Source: Solobacterium moorei (GTDB lineage: Bacteria > Bacillota_I > Bacilli_A > Erysipelotrichales > Erysipelotrichaceae). From it: a DNA stretch of 64,000 nt. A program made the translations under genes and the position numbers. How positions within the stretch are numbered: position 1 is the stretch's first letter; every line of letters starts with the position of its first letter. Below are positions 43,771-52,879 of this stretch, piece after piece. Under the pieces are notes generated by a model, which was not told the DNA's origin, searched no databases, and worked only from the letters and a program-made list of their open reading frames with translations. The stretch covers positions 310,001 to 374,000 of the forward strand of contig NZ_AP028934.1 in assembly GCF_036323475.1 (NCBI RefSeq). Reading direction: 5' to 3'.

Positions 43771-45408
43771 GCTCAATTTTCAACGAAAGTTCCTTTTCAA
43801 CGAAAGTTCCCCATTTTTAGGGCTAAAGAGAAGAAACATTTTACTGTAATAGTGTACTTATAAGATATTTTGTGATATTGAATATGTATAGACAGGCGAT
43901 TTGGGCATACGAAAGCTCGGCTTTCAATGATGGTTTAAATTTTTTCTCATCGAAAGTTCCTTTTTGTAGGTTAGGGATATGTGCCAAATCGGCTAGTGGA
44001 TGATAGGTGTAAGCTTAACTTGTTTGATGTTGAGGTGAGTCAACTTGTTAAGACTTAACACCTTTTTGTTTAGTGATAGAGCGGCGATATCGATAGGTGA
44101 ATTGTAGTTTAAGGATCTACGAGGATAATTGTTTACCATGTCAGACACATAGTTGATGTCCTTCTGGGTCAATGCATTCATACTCTTTCCCTTTGGAACA
44201 CATTCTCTAAAGTGTTCATGGTTCTTCTCACATTTACCTTTCTGATCACTTCTTCCGGCCTTGCAGTAGTAGATGGATATTAGTTTTTCTCCTGTATATG
44301 CATCGGTCTCTAGACTTAGAGGATCGTGGAACTCAGAGCCATTGTCAGTAAGAATGATTGGAAAGGTCATAGAAAATAGTTCAGGTCCCAGTACATCCTT
44401 GATGATTTCGAATGCACGCTGGACAGCCAACATGCTTTTTTCCTTTAACAGAAAATATAACTGTAGATTCGATCTTGTATGCAGGAGTGAAAGGACACAT
44501 TTCTCTTCATCGCCTTGCTTGCCGAGTATTGTATCCATTTGCCATATATTGATGGAAACATCTTCATTCTCGATACGTTCGAGATAGTCTTCATATCTTC
44601 TGCCTTCAAGCCAATCATAGTTGATTGGTATCACGACATGTTTGCTGGAAGAGCGTGTTTTATATTTGACCTGACGCTTGAGGTCTACATTGATGATGGC
44701 GCCCATATGACGAAAATGAATATAACGATATGCGGTAGATACTGATATGTCCAACTGATTGTTGTGTATGATGATGTCTGGTGAAAGGTTCTGTTTGACG
44801 CCTTTCTCAAAGGCATCGACAATCATCTTCATTTGTGCTTCTGATTTCTTTGGTCCTTCCTTCCAACTACTGACATTGTCATCCCTCTGTTTTTGGGCAA
44901 CATCGGCCATATAGAATACCTTTGGCAACTTGCAGGTTTTGGCATCTGGGCAATTGTTGCAGACATAGGGGAAACGAGATGTATGTTTGCATATTGGTGA
45001 AGAGATGAAATCGGAACATAGATCATTGCAGTTATCATGTTTACAGAACTTACAACGACCTTGTAGACAGTGAGTACATAACCTTGTGCGATTACATTGA
45101 TTTTGTCTACCACACTTATTATGAGTATTGGCACGGACGACAATTCTAAGATGGTGTGTTATCTCATAGCGAATGGCCTTGGGACTCCTGTTAAGAGTAA
45201 GGGCAATCATCTTGAGCGTGATGTTAGGATCAGACAACAGATTTTGAATAATGAGTCGTTCGTCAAAAGAAAGCTGTTTGTATGTGCTAGTCATAAAATA
45301 TTCCTCCTTTTCTCCACTTTCCTGGCACATATCCCTTGTGCCATTATCATAAAAGGGAACTTTCACTAAGAAAATAGTGCAAAGAGGAACTTTTAAAAAT
45401 AATTGAGG
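43771..45408 (-). mobile_element. IS30-family element B, complete
   Basis: A 1638-base element with one transposase gene on the minus strand. Ends: CTCAATT followed by AAAGTTCC on the left (43772-43793), and the same two blocks inverted on the right (45386-45407). GAAAGTTCC recurs at 43785, 43802 and 43952, and as GGAACTTTC at 45356, presumably transposase-binding sites. A 13-base direct repeat brackets it, longer than the 2-3 bases usual for IS30. Confidence 0.85.
43993..45294 (-). CDS. IS30-family transposase
   Basis: A 433-residue transposase that appears intact. The start is set at the ATG at 45294 (MTSTYKQLSFDERLIIQNLL, a helix-turn-helix opening) behind AGGAGG; the frame is open to 45423 but the extension contains the IS end. 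A Cys-rich zinc-like region (about 58-130) precedes the DDE core: IWQMDTILG, ILTDNGSEFHD and the Glu of KGKCEKNHEHFRECVPKG. It is only distantly like the transposase of IS30 element A. Confidence 0.92.
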   Translation of the reverse strand: MTSTYKQLSFDERLIIQNLLSDPNITLKMIALTLNRSPKAIRYEITHHLRIVVRANTHNKCGRQNQCNRTRLCTHCLQGRCKFCKHDNCNDLCSDFISSPICKHTSRFPYVCNNCPDAKTCKLPKVFYMADVAQKQRDDNVSSWKEGPKKSEAQMKMIVDAFEKGVKQNLSPDIIIHNNQLDISVSTAYRYIHFRHMGAIINVDLKRQVKYKTRSSSKHVVIPINYDWLEGRRYEDYLERIENEDVSINIWQMDTILGKQGDEEKCVLSLLHTRSNLQLYFLLKEKSMLAVQRAFEIIKDVLGPELFSMTFPIILTDNGSEFHDPLSLETDAYTGEKLISIYYCKAGRSDQKGKCEKNHEHFRECVPKGKSMNALTQKDINYVSDMVNNYPRRSLNYNSPIDIAALSLNKKVLSLNKLTHLNIKQVKLTPIIH

Positions 45409-45421
45409 ATGTAAAAATAAC
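45409..45421 (+). repeat. Right copy of 13-base target duplication
   Basis: ATGTAAAAATAAC, identical to 43758-43770. Joining the flanks restores the upstream region of the FMN-binding lipoprotein gene. Confidence 0.8.
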
Positions 45422-45451
45422 AAATCGATACCAAAAATATTCAGAATTATG

Positions 45452-45457
45452 TATAAT
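45452..45457 (+). promoter_or_regulatory. -10 element of the FMN-binding lipoprotein gene
   Basis: TATAAT with no strong -35 at the expected distance; AAAGGAG at 45468-45474 follows. Confidence 0.45.
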
Positions 45458-45483
45458 ACATGTGACTAAAGGAGAAAATGAAC

Positions 45484-45822
45484 ATGAAATTAGTTAAGAG
45501 CATTTTAGCGGCAGCTACTATCCTTACATTAGCAGGTTGCGGATCAAAGGCTATTTACAAAGCTGGTACATATGAAGCAACAGCTGAAGGACGTAATGGT
45601 GACGTTACAGTTGCAGTTACAGTTTCAGATTCAAAGATTGGAAAGGTAGAAGTTAAGGACCACAAGGAAACAGCTGGTATCGCTGATGGTGCTTTAGAAG
45701 AAGTTCCAGCAGCTATCGTTAAGCAGAATAAGGCTGATGTAGACACTGTTTCAGGTGCTACAATTACTTCTAACGCAATCATTACAGCAACTAAGGACGC
45801 TTTAAAGAAGGCAGCTAAGTAA
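45484..45822 (+). CDS. FMN-binding domain lipoprotein
   Basis: A 112-residue exported lipoprotein: signal peptide with lipobox LAGC (C19), then one FMN-binding domain with the flavinylation motif VSGATITS (S90, G91, A92, T93), where ApbE would attach FMN. The AAAGGAG site fits the ATG at 45484 better than the one at 45478. Such single-domain proteins act as flavin electron carriers outside the membrane and may serve the larger flavoprotein at 33439. It forms a one-gene unit with its own promoter and terminator. Confidence 0.88.
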   Translation: MKLVKSILAAATILTLAGCGSKAIYKAGTYEATAEGRNGDVTVAVTVSDSKIGKVEVKDHKETAGIADGALEEVPAAIVKQNKADVDTVSGATITSNAIITATKDALKKAAK

Positions 45823-45827
45823 GCAAA

Positions 45828-45853
45828 AAGAGGGCAATTTGCCTTCTTTTTTT
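45828..45853 (+). terminator. Lipoprotein gene terminator
   Basis: GAGGGCA (45830-45836) pairs with TGCCTTC (45840-45846, one G-U pair) and is followed by seven T. Confidence 0.8.
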
Positions 45854-45883
45854 GTAAAAATAAACAAATCTGCATCAAAAATA
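45854..45883 (+). repeat. Upstream repeat shared with the lipoprotein gene
   Basis: GTAAAAATAAACAAATC with a trailing CAAAAATA at 45854-45883 closely matches 45411-45439, allowing short gaps. One copy lies before the lipoprotein gene and one before hup. Confidence 0.5.
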
Positions 45884-45925
45884 CGAAAAACATGCGTAGA
45901 TAAGCACTTTTTTAAGATTCACTAG

Positions 45926-45953
45926 TTGAAAATACACAAAAATCAATTAAAAT
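45926..45953 (+). promoter_or_regulatory. Promoter of hup
   Basis: TTGAAA (45926-45931) and TAAAAT (45948-45953) with a 16-base spacer; AAAGGAGG precedes the ATG at 45985. Confidence 0.55.
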
Positions 45954-45984
45954 AAAATTATCAAAATAAAAGGAGGCCATAAGT

Positions 45985-46275
45985 ATGGCAACAGTAAAAG
46001 TCGTTACAAAGAAAACATTAGCAGATGATTTAGCAGAAAAATACGGTTTAACAAAGAAGGCTGCTGGAGAAGCAGTTAATTACGTATTTGATGAAATCGC
46101 TACAACAATCAAGAAGGGTGGCGAAGTTTCATTAAATGGCTTTGGTAAGTTCACAGTAGTTAAGAAGAAGGCTCGCACTGGTTTAAATCCAGCTACAGGC
46201 GAAAAGATCAAGATTAAGGCTACTAAGGCTCCAAAGTTTAAAGCTAGTAAGACTTTAAAGGACTTGGTTAAGTAA
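45985..46275 (+). CDS. hup: HU-family DNA-binding protein
   Basis: Small basic histone-like protein that bends DNA and compacts the nucleoid. Its 96 residues follow the HU fold: helices (TKKTLADDLAEKYGLTKKAA), the FGKFTVVKKKARTGLNPATG signature leading into the DNA-binding beta arm with its conserved Asn-Pro, and a C-terminal helix KTLKDLVK. It has its own promoter and terminator. Confidence 0.96.
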   Translation: MATVKVVTKKTLADDLAEKYGLTKKAAGEAVNYVFDEIATTIKKGGEVSLNGFGKFTVVKKKARTGLNPATGEKIKIKATKAPKFKASKTLKDLVK

Positions 46276-46281
46276 TTTTAT

Positions 46282-46305
46282 GAGCGGAATATCCGCTCTT
46301 TTTTT
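46282..46305 (+). terminator. hup terminator
   Basis: GAGCGGA (46282-46288) pairs with TCCGCTC (46292-46298), followed by seven T. Confidence 0.9.
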
Positions 46306-46322
46306 ATGCATGAAGGCATAAG

Positions 46323-46353
46323 AAAAACCTGTGTATTGCATGACACAGGTTTT
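46323..46353 (-). terminator. Terminator of the cyclophilin gene
   Basis: AAAACCTGTGT (46324-46334) pairs perfectly with ACACAGGTTTT (46343-46353); on the minus strand it runs out into TTTTTCTT. Confidence 0.85.
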
Positions 46354-46358
46354 AATGA

Positions 46359-46829
46359 TTAAGCGATGTATACACGCTTGATGATAACTGGAGTTGTTGG
46401 CTTATCACGGAAGTCAGTTGGAGTATTTGCAATCTCATCAACTACTTCCAAACCTTCTACAACATGTCCGAATGCAGCGTAGTTTCCATCTAGATGTGGA
46501 GCGTCTGCATGCATGATAAAGAACTGTGAACTTGCGGAGTTAGGATCCATTGCGCGAGCCATGGAAATAACACCACGTACATGCTTGATAGGATTATTAA
46601 ATCCATTAGACGCAAACTCACCAACGATGTTTTCCTTGGAACCACCTGTTCCATTTCCGATAGGATCACCACCTTGGATCATGAATCCAGGGATGATACG
46701 GTGGAATGATAATCCATCGTAGAAGCCTTCACTAACAAGTTTGTTGAAGTTTGCAACTGTCTTTGGAGCAGCTGTTTCATCAAGTTCTAACTTGATGACT
46801 TTGCCGTCATTCATTTCGATTACGATCAT
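46359..46829 (-). CDS. ppiB: Cyclophilin-type peptidyl-prolyl isomerase
   Basis: Cytoplasmic protein-folding helper that isomerises X-Pro bonds. The 156 residues contain the cyclophilin core FHRIIPGFMIQGGDP (catalytic Arg), GVISMARAMDPNSASSQFFI and the HLDGNYAAFGHVVEG segment. There is no signal peptide. AGGAGG precedes the ATG; it lies nine bases downstream of the glgP stop on the same strand and may be co-transcribed with it. Confidence 0.95.
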   Translation of the reverse strand: MIVIEMNDGKVIKLELDETAAPKTVANFNKLVSEGFYDGLSFHRIIPGFMIQGGDPIGNGTGGSKENIVGEFASNGFNNPIKHVRGVISMARAMDPNSASSQFFIMHADAPHLDGNYAAFGHVVEGLEVVDEIANTPTDFRDKPTTPVIIKRVYIA

Positions 46830-46838
46830 GTAAGCCTC

Positions 46839-49097
46839 CTATTTTAAGCGCCAGATATCACGGTTGTAGTCTAAGATTGTACGGTCACTTGAGAAGAATC
46901 CACTCTTAGCAATATTTACTAACGACTTCTTCTTCCATGCTAGACGATCTTCGTAGTCAGCTAATACACGATCCTTCACTCTGCAGTATTCTTCAAGGTC
47001 AAGTAATGTCATGAACCAGTCTTTATTAATTAAGTTATCGCGTAAGTCAGATAACATCTGTTTGTTGCCTAACTTAACAAGTTCTGGGCTTGTGATAAAG
47101 TCTACACATGCATGAATGAGTCTACTGTTGTTGTAGTAATCTGCTGCGTGGTAACCACTTGTTTCATAGAGCTTGATTACTTCATCGGATGAACGTCCGA
47201 ATGTATAGATGTTATCCTTACCAACGAGTTCGCCAATTTCAACGTTAGCACCATCATTCGTACCTAATGTGATAGCACCATTTAACATGAACTTCATGTT
47301 ACCAGTACCAGAAGCTTCCTTAGAAGCTAAAGAAATTTGTTCAGAGATATCACATGCAGGAATAACTGTTTCAGCCTTTGTTACATTGTAGTTTTGTAAC
47401 ATAACAACCTTGAGGTATGGACTTACTTCTGGGTCGTTCTTAATTAAGTCTTGTAAGCAAATAATCAAATGAATGATATTTTTTGCCATGATGTATGCAG
47501 GTGCTGCTTTTGCGCCAAATATTACGGTAATAGGGCGTGCTGGCTTTTGACCTGCCTTGATCTGTAGGTACTTATAGATTGCCCACAATGCGTTCATCTG
47601 TTGACGCTTGTACTCATGTAGACGTTTTACCTGGATATCAAAGATGGAACTTGGATTGATTTCAATACCTTCTTCCTTCTTGATCATATCCGCAAGGCGA
47701 ACCTTGTTTGTGTACTTGATATCATCTAACTTCTGTAGTACTGCTGTATCGTTGATATACTTTAATAAGTCTTCTAACTTACTAGCATCCTTACGCCATG
47801 CATCACCGATTAATGTATCGATATAATTTGCAAGTTCTGGATTGCAATGCATGATCCATCTACGGAATGTGATACCATTTGTCTTGTTGTTAAACTTAGA
47901 GTGGTAAATGTTATAGAATGGCTTTAATTCTTGGTGTTTTAGAATTTCTGTATGAAGCGCTGCTACACCATTGATGGAACTGCTGAAATGCATGTCCATT
48001 CTTGCCATGTGTACACGGTGATTATCATCGATGATTGTTAATTCCTTATCACCCTTGAAAGCAATATTTGCGGCATAGTCTAAGCCACCGATAATTGGAA
48101 CAAGCTGTGGTACAACTTCCTGTAGATAATCTAAAGGCCACTTTTCCAACGCTTCCGCAAGAATTGTGTGGTTTGTGTATGCACATGTATTAGCGACAAT
48201 ATCTGCTGCTCTACGGAATGTGATGCCTTCATTAATCAATAAACGAATTAATTCAGGAATTACCATAGAAGGGTGAGTATCGTTGATTTGGATAGATACA
48301 TACTTATCTAAATCATTGAGGTTGTGACCCTTTTCCTTTTCTTCCTTGATGATTAACTGTGCAGCGTTACTTACCATGAAGTACTGTTGGTAAATGCGTA
48401 ATAATTGACCATCCTTATCACTATCATCTGGGTAGAGGAATAGTGTTAAGTTTTTATCGATATTCTTCTTATCAAACTTTGTGCCGTCGTGAACGATAGA
48501 TTCATCAACAGTATCTAAGTCGAATAAGTGCAATGTATTCTTGTTTGTCTTATATCCGATGATATCTAGGTCATACATGTGTGAGTAGTATGTCTTACCA
48601 GCAAGTTCAACTGGGAAGGATACATTTGTATCACGTAATACTGTAGAACCATTTAGCCATTCATCTGGAATTTCGTGTTGTTTTCTATCCTTGAATTCCT
48701 GACGGAATAAGCCAAGGTGATAATTTAGACCAACACCATCACCCTGTAAGTTTAAAGTAGCGATGGAATCTAAGAAGCAGGCAGCCAGACGACCTAGACC
48801 ACCATTACCAAGAGAAGGTTCTTTTTCAAAACTTTCTACTGTGCGAATGGACTTACCATTCTTAGATAATAATTTTGCTAATTCATCGTATAGATCTAAG
48901 TTGATTAAGTTCTTGCCTAATTGCTTACCGATGAGGAATTCTGCGCTGATGTAGTACAACTTCTTTTCACCTGTAATCTTCTTAACCTGATCTTGTTCTT
49001 CCTTTACGATAGCGACAATTGCATCATAAAGTTCTCTGTCAGTGGCGTTTTTAATCTGCTTTTTTAAGCTGGACTCAAGTTGTTTCTCTAATGTCAT
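46839..49097 (-). CDS. glgP: Glycogen/maltodextrin phosphorylase
   Basis: Releases glucose 1-phosphate from alpha-1,4-glucans using phosphate and PLP. The PLP lysine lies in [35 protein letters not shown] and TNDGANVEI are further signatures. AAGGAGATA selects the ATG at 49097 (752 residues); the frame is open to 49178 but that part is hydrophobic and non-conserved. It is divergent from malQ, with which it would degrade imported maltodextrins. Confidence 0.95.
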   Translation of the reverse strand: MTLEKQLESSLKKQIKNATDRELYDAIVAIVKEEQDQVKKITGEKKLYYISAEFLIGKQLGKNLINLDLYDELAKLLSKNGKSIRTVESFEKEPSLGNGGLGRLAACFLDSIATLNLQGDGVGLNYHLGLFRQEFKDRKQHEIPDEWLNGSTVLRDTNVSFPVELAGKTYYSHMYDLDIIGYKTNKNTLHLFDLDTVDESIVHDGTKFDKKNIDKNLTLFLYPDDSDKDGQLLRIYQQYFMVSNAAQLIIKEEKEKGHNLNDLDKYVSIQINDTHPSMVIPELIRLLINEGITFRRAADIVANTCAYTNHTILAEALEKWPLDYLQEVVPQLVPIIGGLDYAANIAFKGDKELTIIDDNHRVHMARMDMHFSSSINGVAALHTEILKHQELKPFYNIYHSKFNNKTNGITFRRWIMHCNPELANYIDTLIGDAWRKDASKLEDLLKYINDTAVLQKLDDIKYTNKVRLADMIKKEEGIEINPSSIFDIQVKRLHEYKRQQMNALWAIYKYLQIKAGQKPARPITVIFGAKAAPAYIMAKNIIHLIICLQDLIKNDPEVSPYLKVVMLQNYNVTKAETVIPACDISEQISLASKEASGTGNMKFMLNGAITLGTNDGANVEIGELVGKDNIYTFGRSSDEVIKLYETSGYHAADYYNNSRLIHACVDFITSPELVKLGNKQMLSDLRDNLINKDWFMTLLDLEEYCRVKDRVLADYEDRLAWKKKSLVNIAKSGFFSSDRTILDYNRDIWRLK

Positions 49098-49161
49098 GAG
49101 TATCTCCTTTTCAAAATCTTTAAAACCATAGACAACTATATCATAAATGAGAAAAAATGAG

Positions 49162-49188
49162 AAAAAAGTGAATTCCATTCACTTGACA
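49162..49188 (-). promoter_or_regulatory. Hairpin with T tract upstream of glgP
   Basis: AAGTGAAT (49166-49173) and ATTCACTT (49177-49184) form a perfect stem; on the minus strand a T-rich tract follows, as in an intrinsic terminator, about 65 bases before the glgP start. On the plus strand a TTGACA (49183-49188) overlaps its right arm. It may be an attenuator, an operator, or chance. Confidence 0.35.
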
Positions 49189-49238
49189 TGGAAAAATATT
49201 ATACCATGGGTTAATATTTAAACTGAAAGCGGAGTTAA

Positions 49239-50702
49239 ATGAATAGTAATATGAGAAAAGCAGGAATTTTAATGCCAGTCGCATCTCTGCCTGGCCGCCA
49301 CGGTTGTGGTACTTTTGGAAAAGAAGCATATGATTTTGTAAAGATGATGCACCAGTCGGGTTTGGGTATCTGGCAGCTGTTGCCATTAAACCCTTTGGGA
49401 TATGGAAATTCACCTTATCAGCCTTATTCATCTTATGCGGTTGATGAGCTGTATATATCATTAGATGTTTTGGCACAACAGGGTTTATTAGAGAAAGTGC
49501 CTTCTTATCACCGTAACGATGATGAGATTCAGTATGAAGCAGTTCGTGTATACTATGATAAGTACTTGCGTCTAGCCTATCAGAAGTTTGAAAAGGATGA
49601 GGCGTACGAATCCTTTATCAAGAAGCCTTGGGTAAAAGAGTATGCAATCTTTAAGACTTTTAAAGTTGCGAACAATTTAAGACCTTGGAATGAATGGGGA
49701 CAGGAACAGAAAGATTATCCAATCAATCAGAAATTAGATTTATCAAAGTATGAAGATGAAATTGCATATCAGATGTTCTTACAGTTTGTGCTGTACCAAC
49801 AATGGCATGCATTAAAAAAGTATGCAAATAGTTTAGGTATTCAGATGATGGGTGATATTCCATTCTATGTAGGATTAGATTCTGCGGATGTTTGGGCACA
49901 TCGAGAAAACTTCTTATTAGATCAAGATGGTAGACCGACGTTCATTGCTGGTGTTCCACCAGATTACTTCTCAGCGACAGGACAGAGATGGGGTAATCCT
50001 ATCTACGACTGGAAGTTTATGAAGAAAGATAAATTCACATTCTGGATTGAGCGTTTATCATACATGGGAGAGATGTTCGACGTTGTTAGAGTTGATCACT
50101 TCCGTGCCTTTGATACCTACTGGAAGATTCCGGCAGCTTGTCCAACCGCAATTGAAGGTGAATGGATTGAGGCACCTGGATATGAATTGTTCGATACATT
50201 ATTCAGGCAATATCCAAACCTCACTATCGTTGCGGAGGATTTAGGAGACTTACGTCTAGAAGTATTGGAATTAAGAGATCACTACAAGTTTAGAGGTATG
50301 CGTATTGTTCAATTTACATTTGACCCTGAGGGCATGGAAGAAGATAAAACACATCTATTGGTATATACTGGAACCCATGACAACGATACGACATATTCTT
50401 GGTACTGCCATCAGCCAGCTTCTCTAAGAAGAAAGATGCGTCAGTACCTATGGAAGCACGGATATCGCAAGCATAGCTTTGTCGATGATGTGATTGACTA
50501 TTCGTTGGACAGTAATGCGGACATGGTAATTATTCCGATATCAGACTGGATCCACGCTGGTAGCCAAGCACGCTTAAACATGCCTGGAAGCGTAGGTGCA
50601 CCAAACTGGATGTGGCGGATGAAAGATTTACGTGCATTTGCGAAACGTATCAAACAAATTAAGTCAGACTTACTACGAGCAAATCGTATCAATCACGACT
50701 AA
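49239..50702 (+). CDS. malQ: 4-alpha-glucanotransferase (amylomaltase, GH77)
   Basis: Rearranges maltodextrins so that phosphorylase and glucokinase can use them. The 487-residue protein has GH77 signatures: GIWQLLPLNPLGYGNSPYQP, VRVDHFRAFDTYW (nucleophile Asp), VAEDLGDL (acid/base Glu) and GTHDNDTT (transition-state Asp). GCGGAG precedes the ATG. It is divergent from glgP and followed 14 bases later by uppP. Confidence 0.96.
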   Translation: MNSNMRKAGILMPVASLPGRHGCGTFGKEAYDFVKMMHQSGLGIWQLLPLNPLGYGNSPYQPYSSYAVDELYISLDVLAQQGLLEKVPSYHRNDDEIQYEAVRVYYDKYLRLAYQKFEKDEAYESFIKKPWVKEYAIFKTFKVANNLRPWNEWGQEQKDYPINQKLDLSKYEDEIAYQMFLQFVLYQQWHALKKYANSLGIQMMGDIPFYVGLDSADVWAHRENFLLDQDGRPTFIAGVPPDYFSATGQRWGNPIYDWKFMKKDKFTFWIERLSYMGEMFDVVRVDHFRAFDTYWKIPAACPTAIEGEWIEAPGYELFDTLFRQYPNLTIVAEDLGDLRLEVLELRDHYKFRGMRIVQFTFDPEGMEEDKTHLLVYTGTHDNDTTYSWYCHQPASLRRKMRQYLWKHGYRKHSFVDDVIDYSLDSNADMVIIPISDWIHAGSQARLNMPGSVGAPNWMWRMKDLRAFAKRIKQIKSDLLRANRINHD

Positions 50703-50716
50703 GAAGGTTAACAAAA

Positions 50717-51559
50717 ATGGATATTATTTTAAATATTATTAAATCTGTGATTTTTGGAATTGTACAAGGTGTAACAGAGTTTCTACCGATCAGTTCGACA
50801 GGTCATTTGATTTTATTGCAGACATTTATGCCTTTGAATGTCTTTGCGGATCCTGTAAAAAATAAAGCCTTCTGGGATGTTTATAAGGTTGTGATTCAGT
50901 TCGGCAGTATTTTGTCTGTACTGTTATTGTACTGGAAGCGTTTATGCCCACTAGGCAAAAACGTATCAGAGCCTAAGAAAAAGAATATCTATCACACATG
51001 GTTAATGGTTGTTGTGGCATCCGTTCCACTAGTGGCAGGAATGTTACTGAATGATTGGATCGACAATGTGATGAGTGCACCATATGTAATCAGTATTACT
51101 TTGATTCTCTACGGCATCTTGTTTATCTGGATGGAGAATCGAAAAAAGAAGTATACGATTGAACATGTCAGTCAAATCACAGCTAAGAAGGCCTTTGGTG
51201 TTGGTATGTTCCAAATCTTGGCTTTGATTCCTGGCACAAGCCGTTCTGGAAGCACAATCTTTGGCGCAACTTTATTAGGATTTAATCGTTCCACAGCTGC
51301 GGAGTTCTCATTCTTTATGGCAATTCCAGCAATGTTTGGCGCAAGTCTTTTAAAGATACTCAAAGCCGACTTCTCGTTTGACTTTTGGTCACTCATGATT
51401 TTACTCATTGGTACAGTGGTTTCGTTTATCGTTTCTATTATTGCGATTCGTACCTTAATGAATTACATTCGCAAGAATGACTTTAAGGTGTTTGGCATAT
51501 ATCGTATTATTCTCGGAATTATCGTCCTGATTCTCTGCATTACACGCTTAATAGCTTAG
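50717..51559 (+). CDS. uppP: Undecaprenyl-diphosphatase
   Basis: Membrane enzyme that recycles undecaprenyl pyrophosphate to the monophosphate lipid carrier for cell-wall synthesis; it also gives bacitracin tolerance. The two BacA signatures are clear: QGVTEFLPISSTGHLIL (16-32) and PGTSRSGSTIFGATLLGFNR (176-195), with about eight spans over 280 residues. It is close behind malQ with a modest AGAAGG site, and 12 bases before the CcdA-like gene. Confidence 0.96.
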   Translation: MDIILNIIKSVIFGIVQGVTEFLPISSTGHLILLQTFMPLNVFADPVKNKAFWDVYKVVIQFGSILSVLLLYWKRLCPLGKNVSEPKKKNIYHTWLMVVVASVPLVAGMLLNDWIDNVMSAPYVISITLILYGILFIWMENRKKKYTIEHVSQITAKKAFGVGMFQILALIPGTSRSGSTIFGATLLGFNRSTAAEFSFFMAIPAMFGASLLKILKADFSFDFWSLMILLIGTVVSFIVSIIAIRTLMNYIRKNDFKVFGIYRIILGIIVLILCITRLIA

Positions 51560-51571
51560 AACGGCGGTATT

Positions 51572-52798
51572 ATGAAAGAAATTGTTACTCTTGGCGGTCT
51601 ATTTTTAGAAGGATTATTATCATTCTTCTCACCATGTATTCTTCCACTCGTTCCGTTATACATTGGGTACCTGACAAAGGGTTCCATGATGACAGACGAA
51701 AATGGGCAAGTACATTATGATCGAATGAAGACACTCATTCTAACAACAGGCTTTGTCTTAGGAATCTTGACGGTGTTCGTGATTGCAGGACTTGGATCTA
51801 GTGCACTTGCAACGGTATTCAAGCAGTACACATTGCAGTTACAGATTGCTGGTGGTGTATTACTAGTTATCCTAGGTCTAGCGAATCTGCACATTATCAA
51901 TATTCCTTTCTTGAATCAGACACACCAAAAAACAATGCGTGTAGAAGGTGGAATGACTTTCTTAAAGGCGTTTGCGTTGGGCTTTGTGTTTAGTTTTGCA
52001 TGGTCTCCATGTGTAGGCCCATTATTGGCCCAAGCAATTGTACTAGCATCCACTGCTACAAATGGACTTGGTTGGCTGTATATTGCGTCTTATGCACTTG
52101 GATTCATCGTCATCTTCCTACTCATTGGATTCTTCACGGAGGAAGTATTGAATATCATCAATCGTCACAAGAGTATTGTGAAGTATACAGGTGTACTTAG
52201 TGGAATTCTTGTATTAGCAATGGGATGCTTTATGTTATTCCAAGGCTTTACAACAATGAAGGCACTACAGAATCGTTCTTCTACAACTCCAGCAGAAACA
52301 ACAGTAGATGATTCGAAAAAGGATACAGCTAGTAAGGAAGATACTTCTAACAAGGATGATTCATCTGCAAAGACATCTATCGAAAAATATAACTTTGCGC
52401 TCGTAGATGGTGAAGGTAATGTTCATAATCTGAGTGACTACAAAGGAAAGACAATTGTCATGAATTTCTTTGGTACATGGTGCCATTACTGTAATGAAGA
52501 ATTTGAAGGATTACAGAAGATTAATGATGAGATGAAGGATGATGTTCAAGTGTTGATGATTGCGGCACCAGGTCTGAATGGTGAAGGTAGTATTCAGTAT
52601 GTTGAAGAATACATGAAGAAGAGAGGATATAACTTTACAATTCTGTACGATACAACATTAGAAGCTACAGATACATATCATATTTCAGGTTATCCAACAA
52701 CGTATATCGTTCGACCATCAGGAGATTTCTTAGGATATGTACCAGGCTATGTGTCTGAAGAACAAATGCGTAATTATATCAAGACAGCACAAGAATAG
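51572..52798 (+). CDS. CcdA-thioredoxin (TlpA-like) fusion
   Basis: A 408-residue protein joining a six-span CcdA/DsbD-like membrane domain (about 1-230) to an extracytoplasmic thioredoxin-like domain. [13 protein letters not shown] and [13 protein letters not shown] supply the two membrane Cys residues that carry electrons from cytoplasmic thioredoxin. A low-complexity linker rich in Ser, Thr, Asp and Lys (about 232-270) leads to the TlpA domain with WCHYC (C304, C307). It would deliver reducing power outside the membrane. It ends at a terminator now duplicated by an IS insertion. Confidence 0.9.
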   Translation: MKEIVTLGGLFLEGLLSFFSPCILPLVPLYIGYLTKGSMMTDENGQVHYDRMKTLILTTGFVLGILTVFVIAGLGSSALATVFKQYTLQLQIAGGVLLVILGLANLHIINIPFLNQTHQKTMRVEGGMTFLKAFALGFVFSFAWSPCVGPLLAQAIVLASTATNGLGWLYIASYALGFIVIFLLIGFFTEEVLNIINRHKSIVKYTGVLSGILVLAMGCFMLFQGFTTMKALQNRSSTTPAETTVDDSKKDTASKEDTSNKDDSSAKTSIEKYNFALVDGEGNVHNLSDYKGKTIVMNFFGTWCHYCNEEFEGLQKINDEMKDDVQVLMIAAPGLNGEGSIQYVEEYMKKRGYNFTILYDTTLEATDTYHISGYPTTYIVRPSGDFLGYVPGYVSEEQMRNYIKTAQE

Positions 52799-52852
52799 TA
52801 GAAAGTATCAATATTTGTATAAACGAACAAAATTGATCAGTTGAAAACCTTC

Positions 52853-52879
52853 AAACCTTCGAAAGAAGGTTTTTTCTCT
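52853..52879 (+). terminator. Terminator of the CcdA-fusion gene, left copy of 27-base target duplication
   Basis: ACCTTC/GAAGGT around a GAAA tetraloop with a T tract. The same 27 bases recur at 54410-54436 on the far side of the IS. Confidence 0.92.

Noticed and set aside
49098-49178. 27-residue hydrophobic extension of glgP
   Set aside because: A strong ribosome site sits just before the ATG at 49097, and phosphorylases are not secreted.
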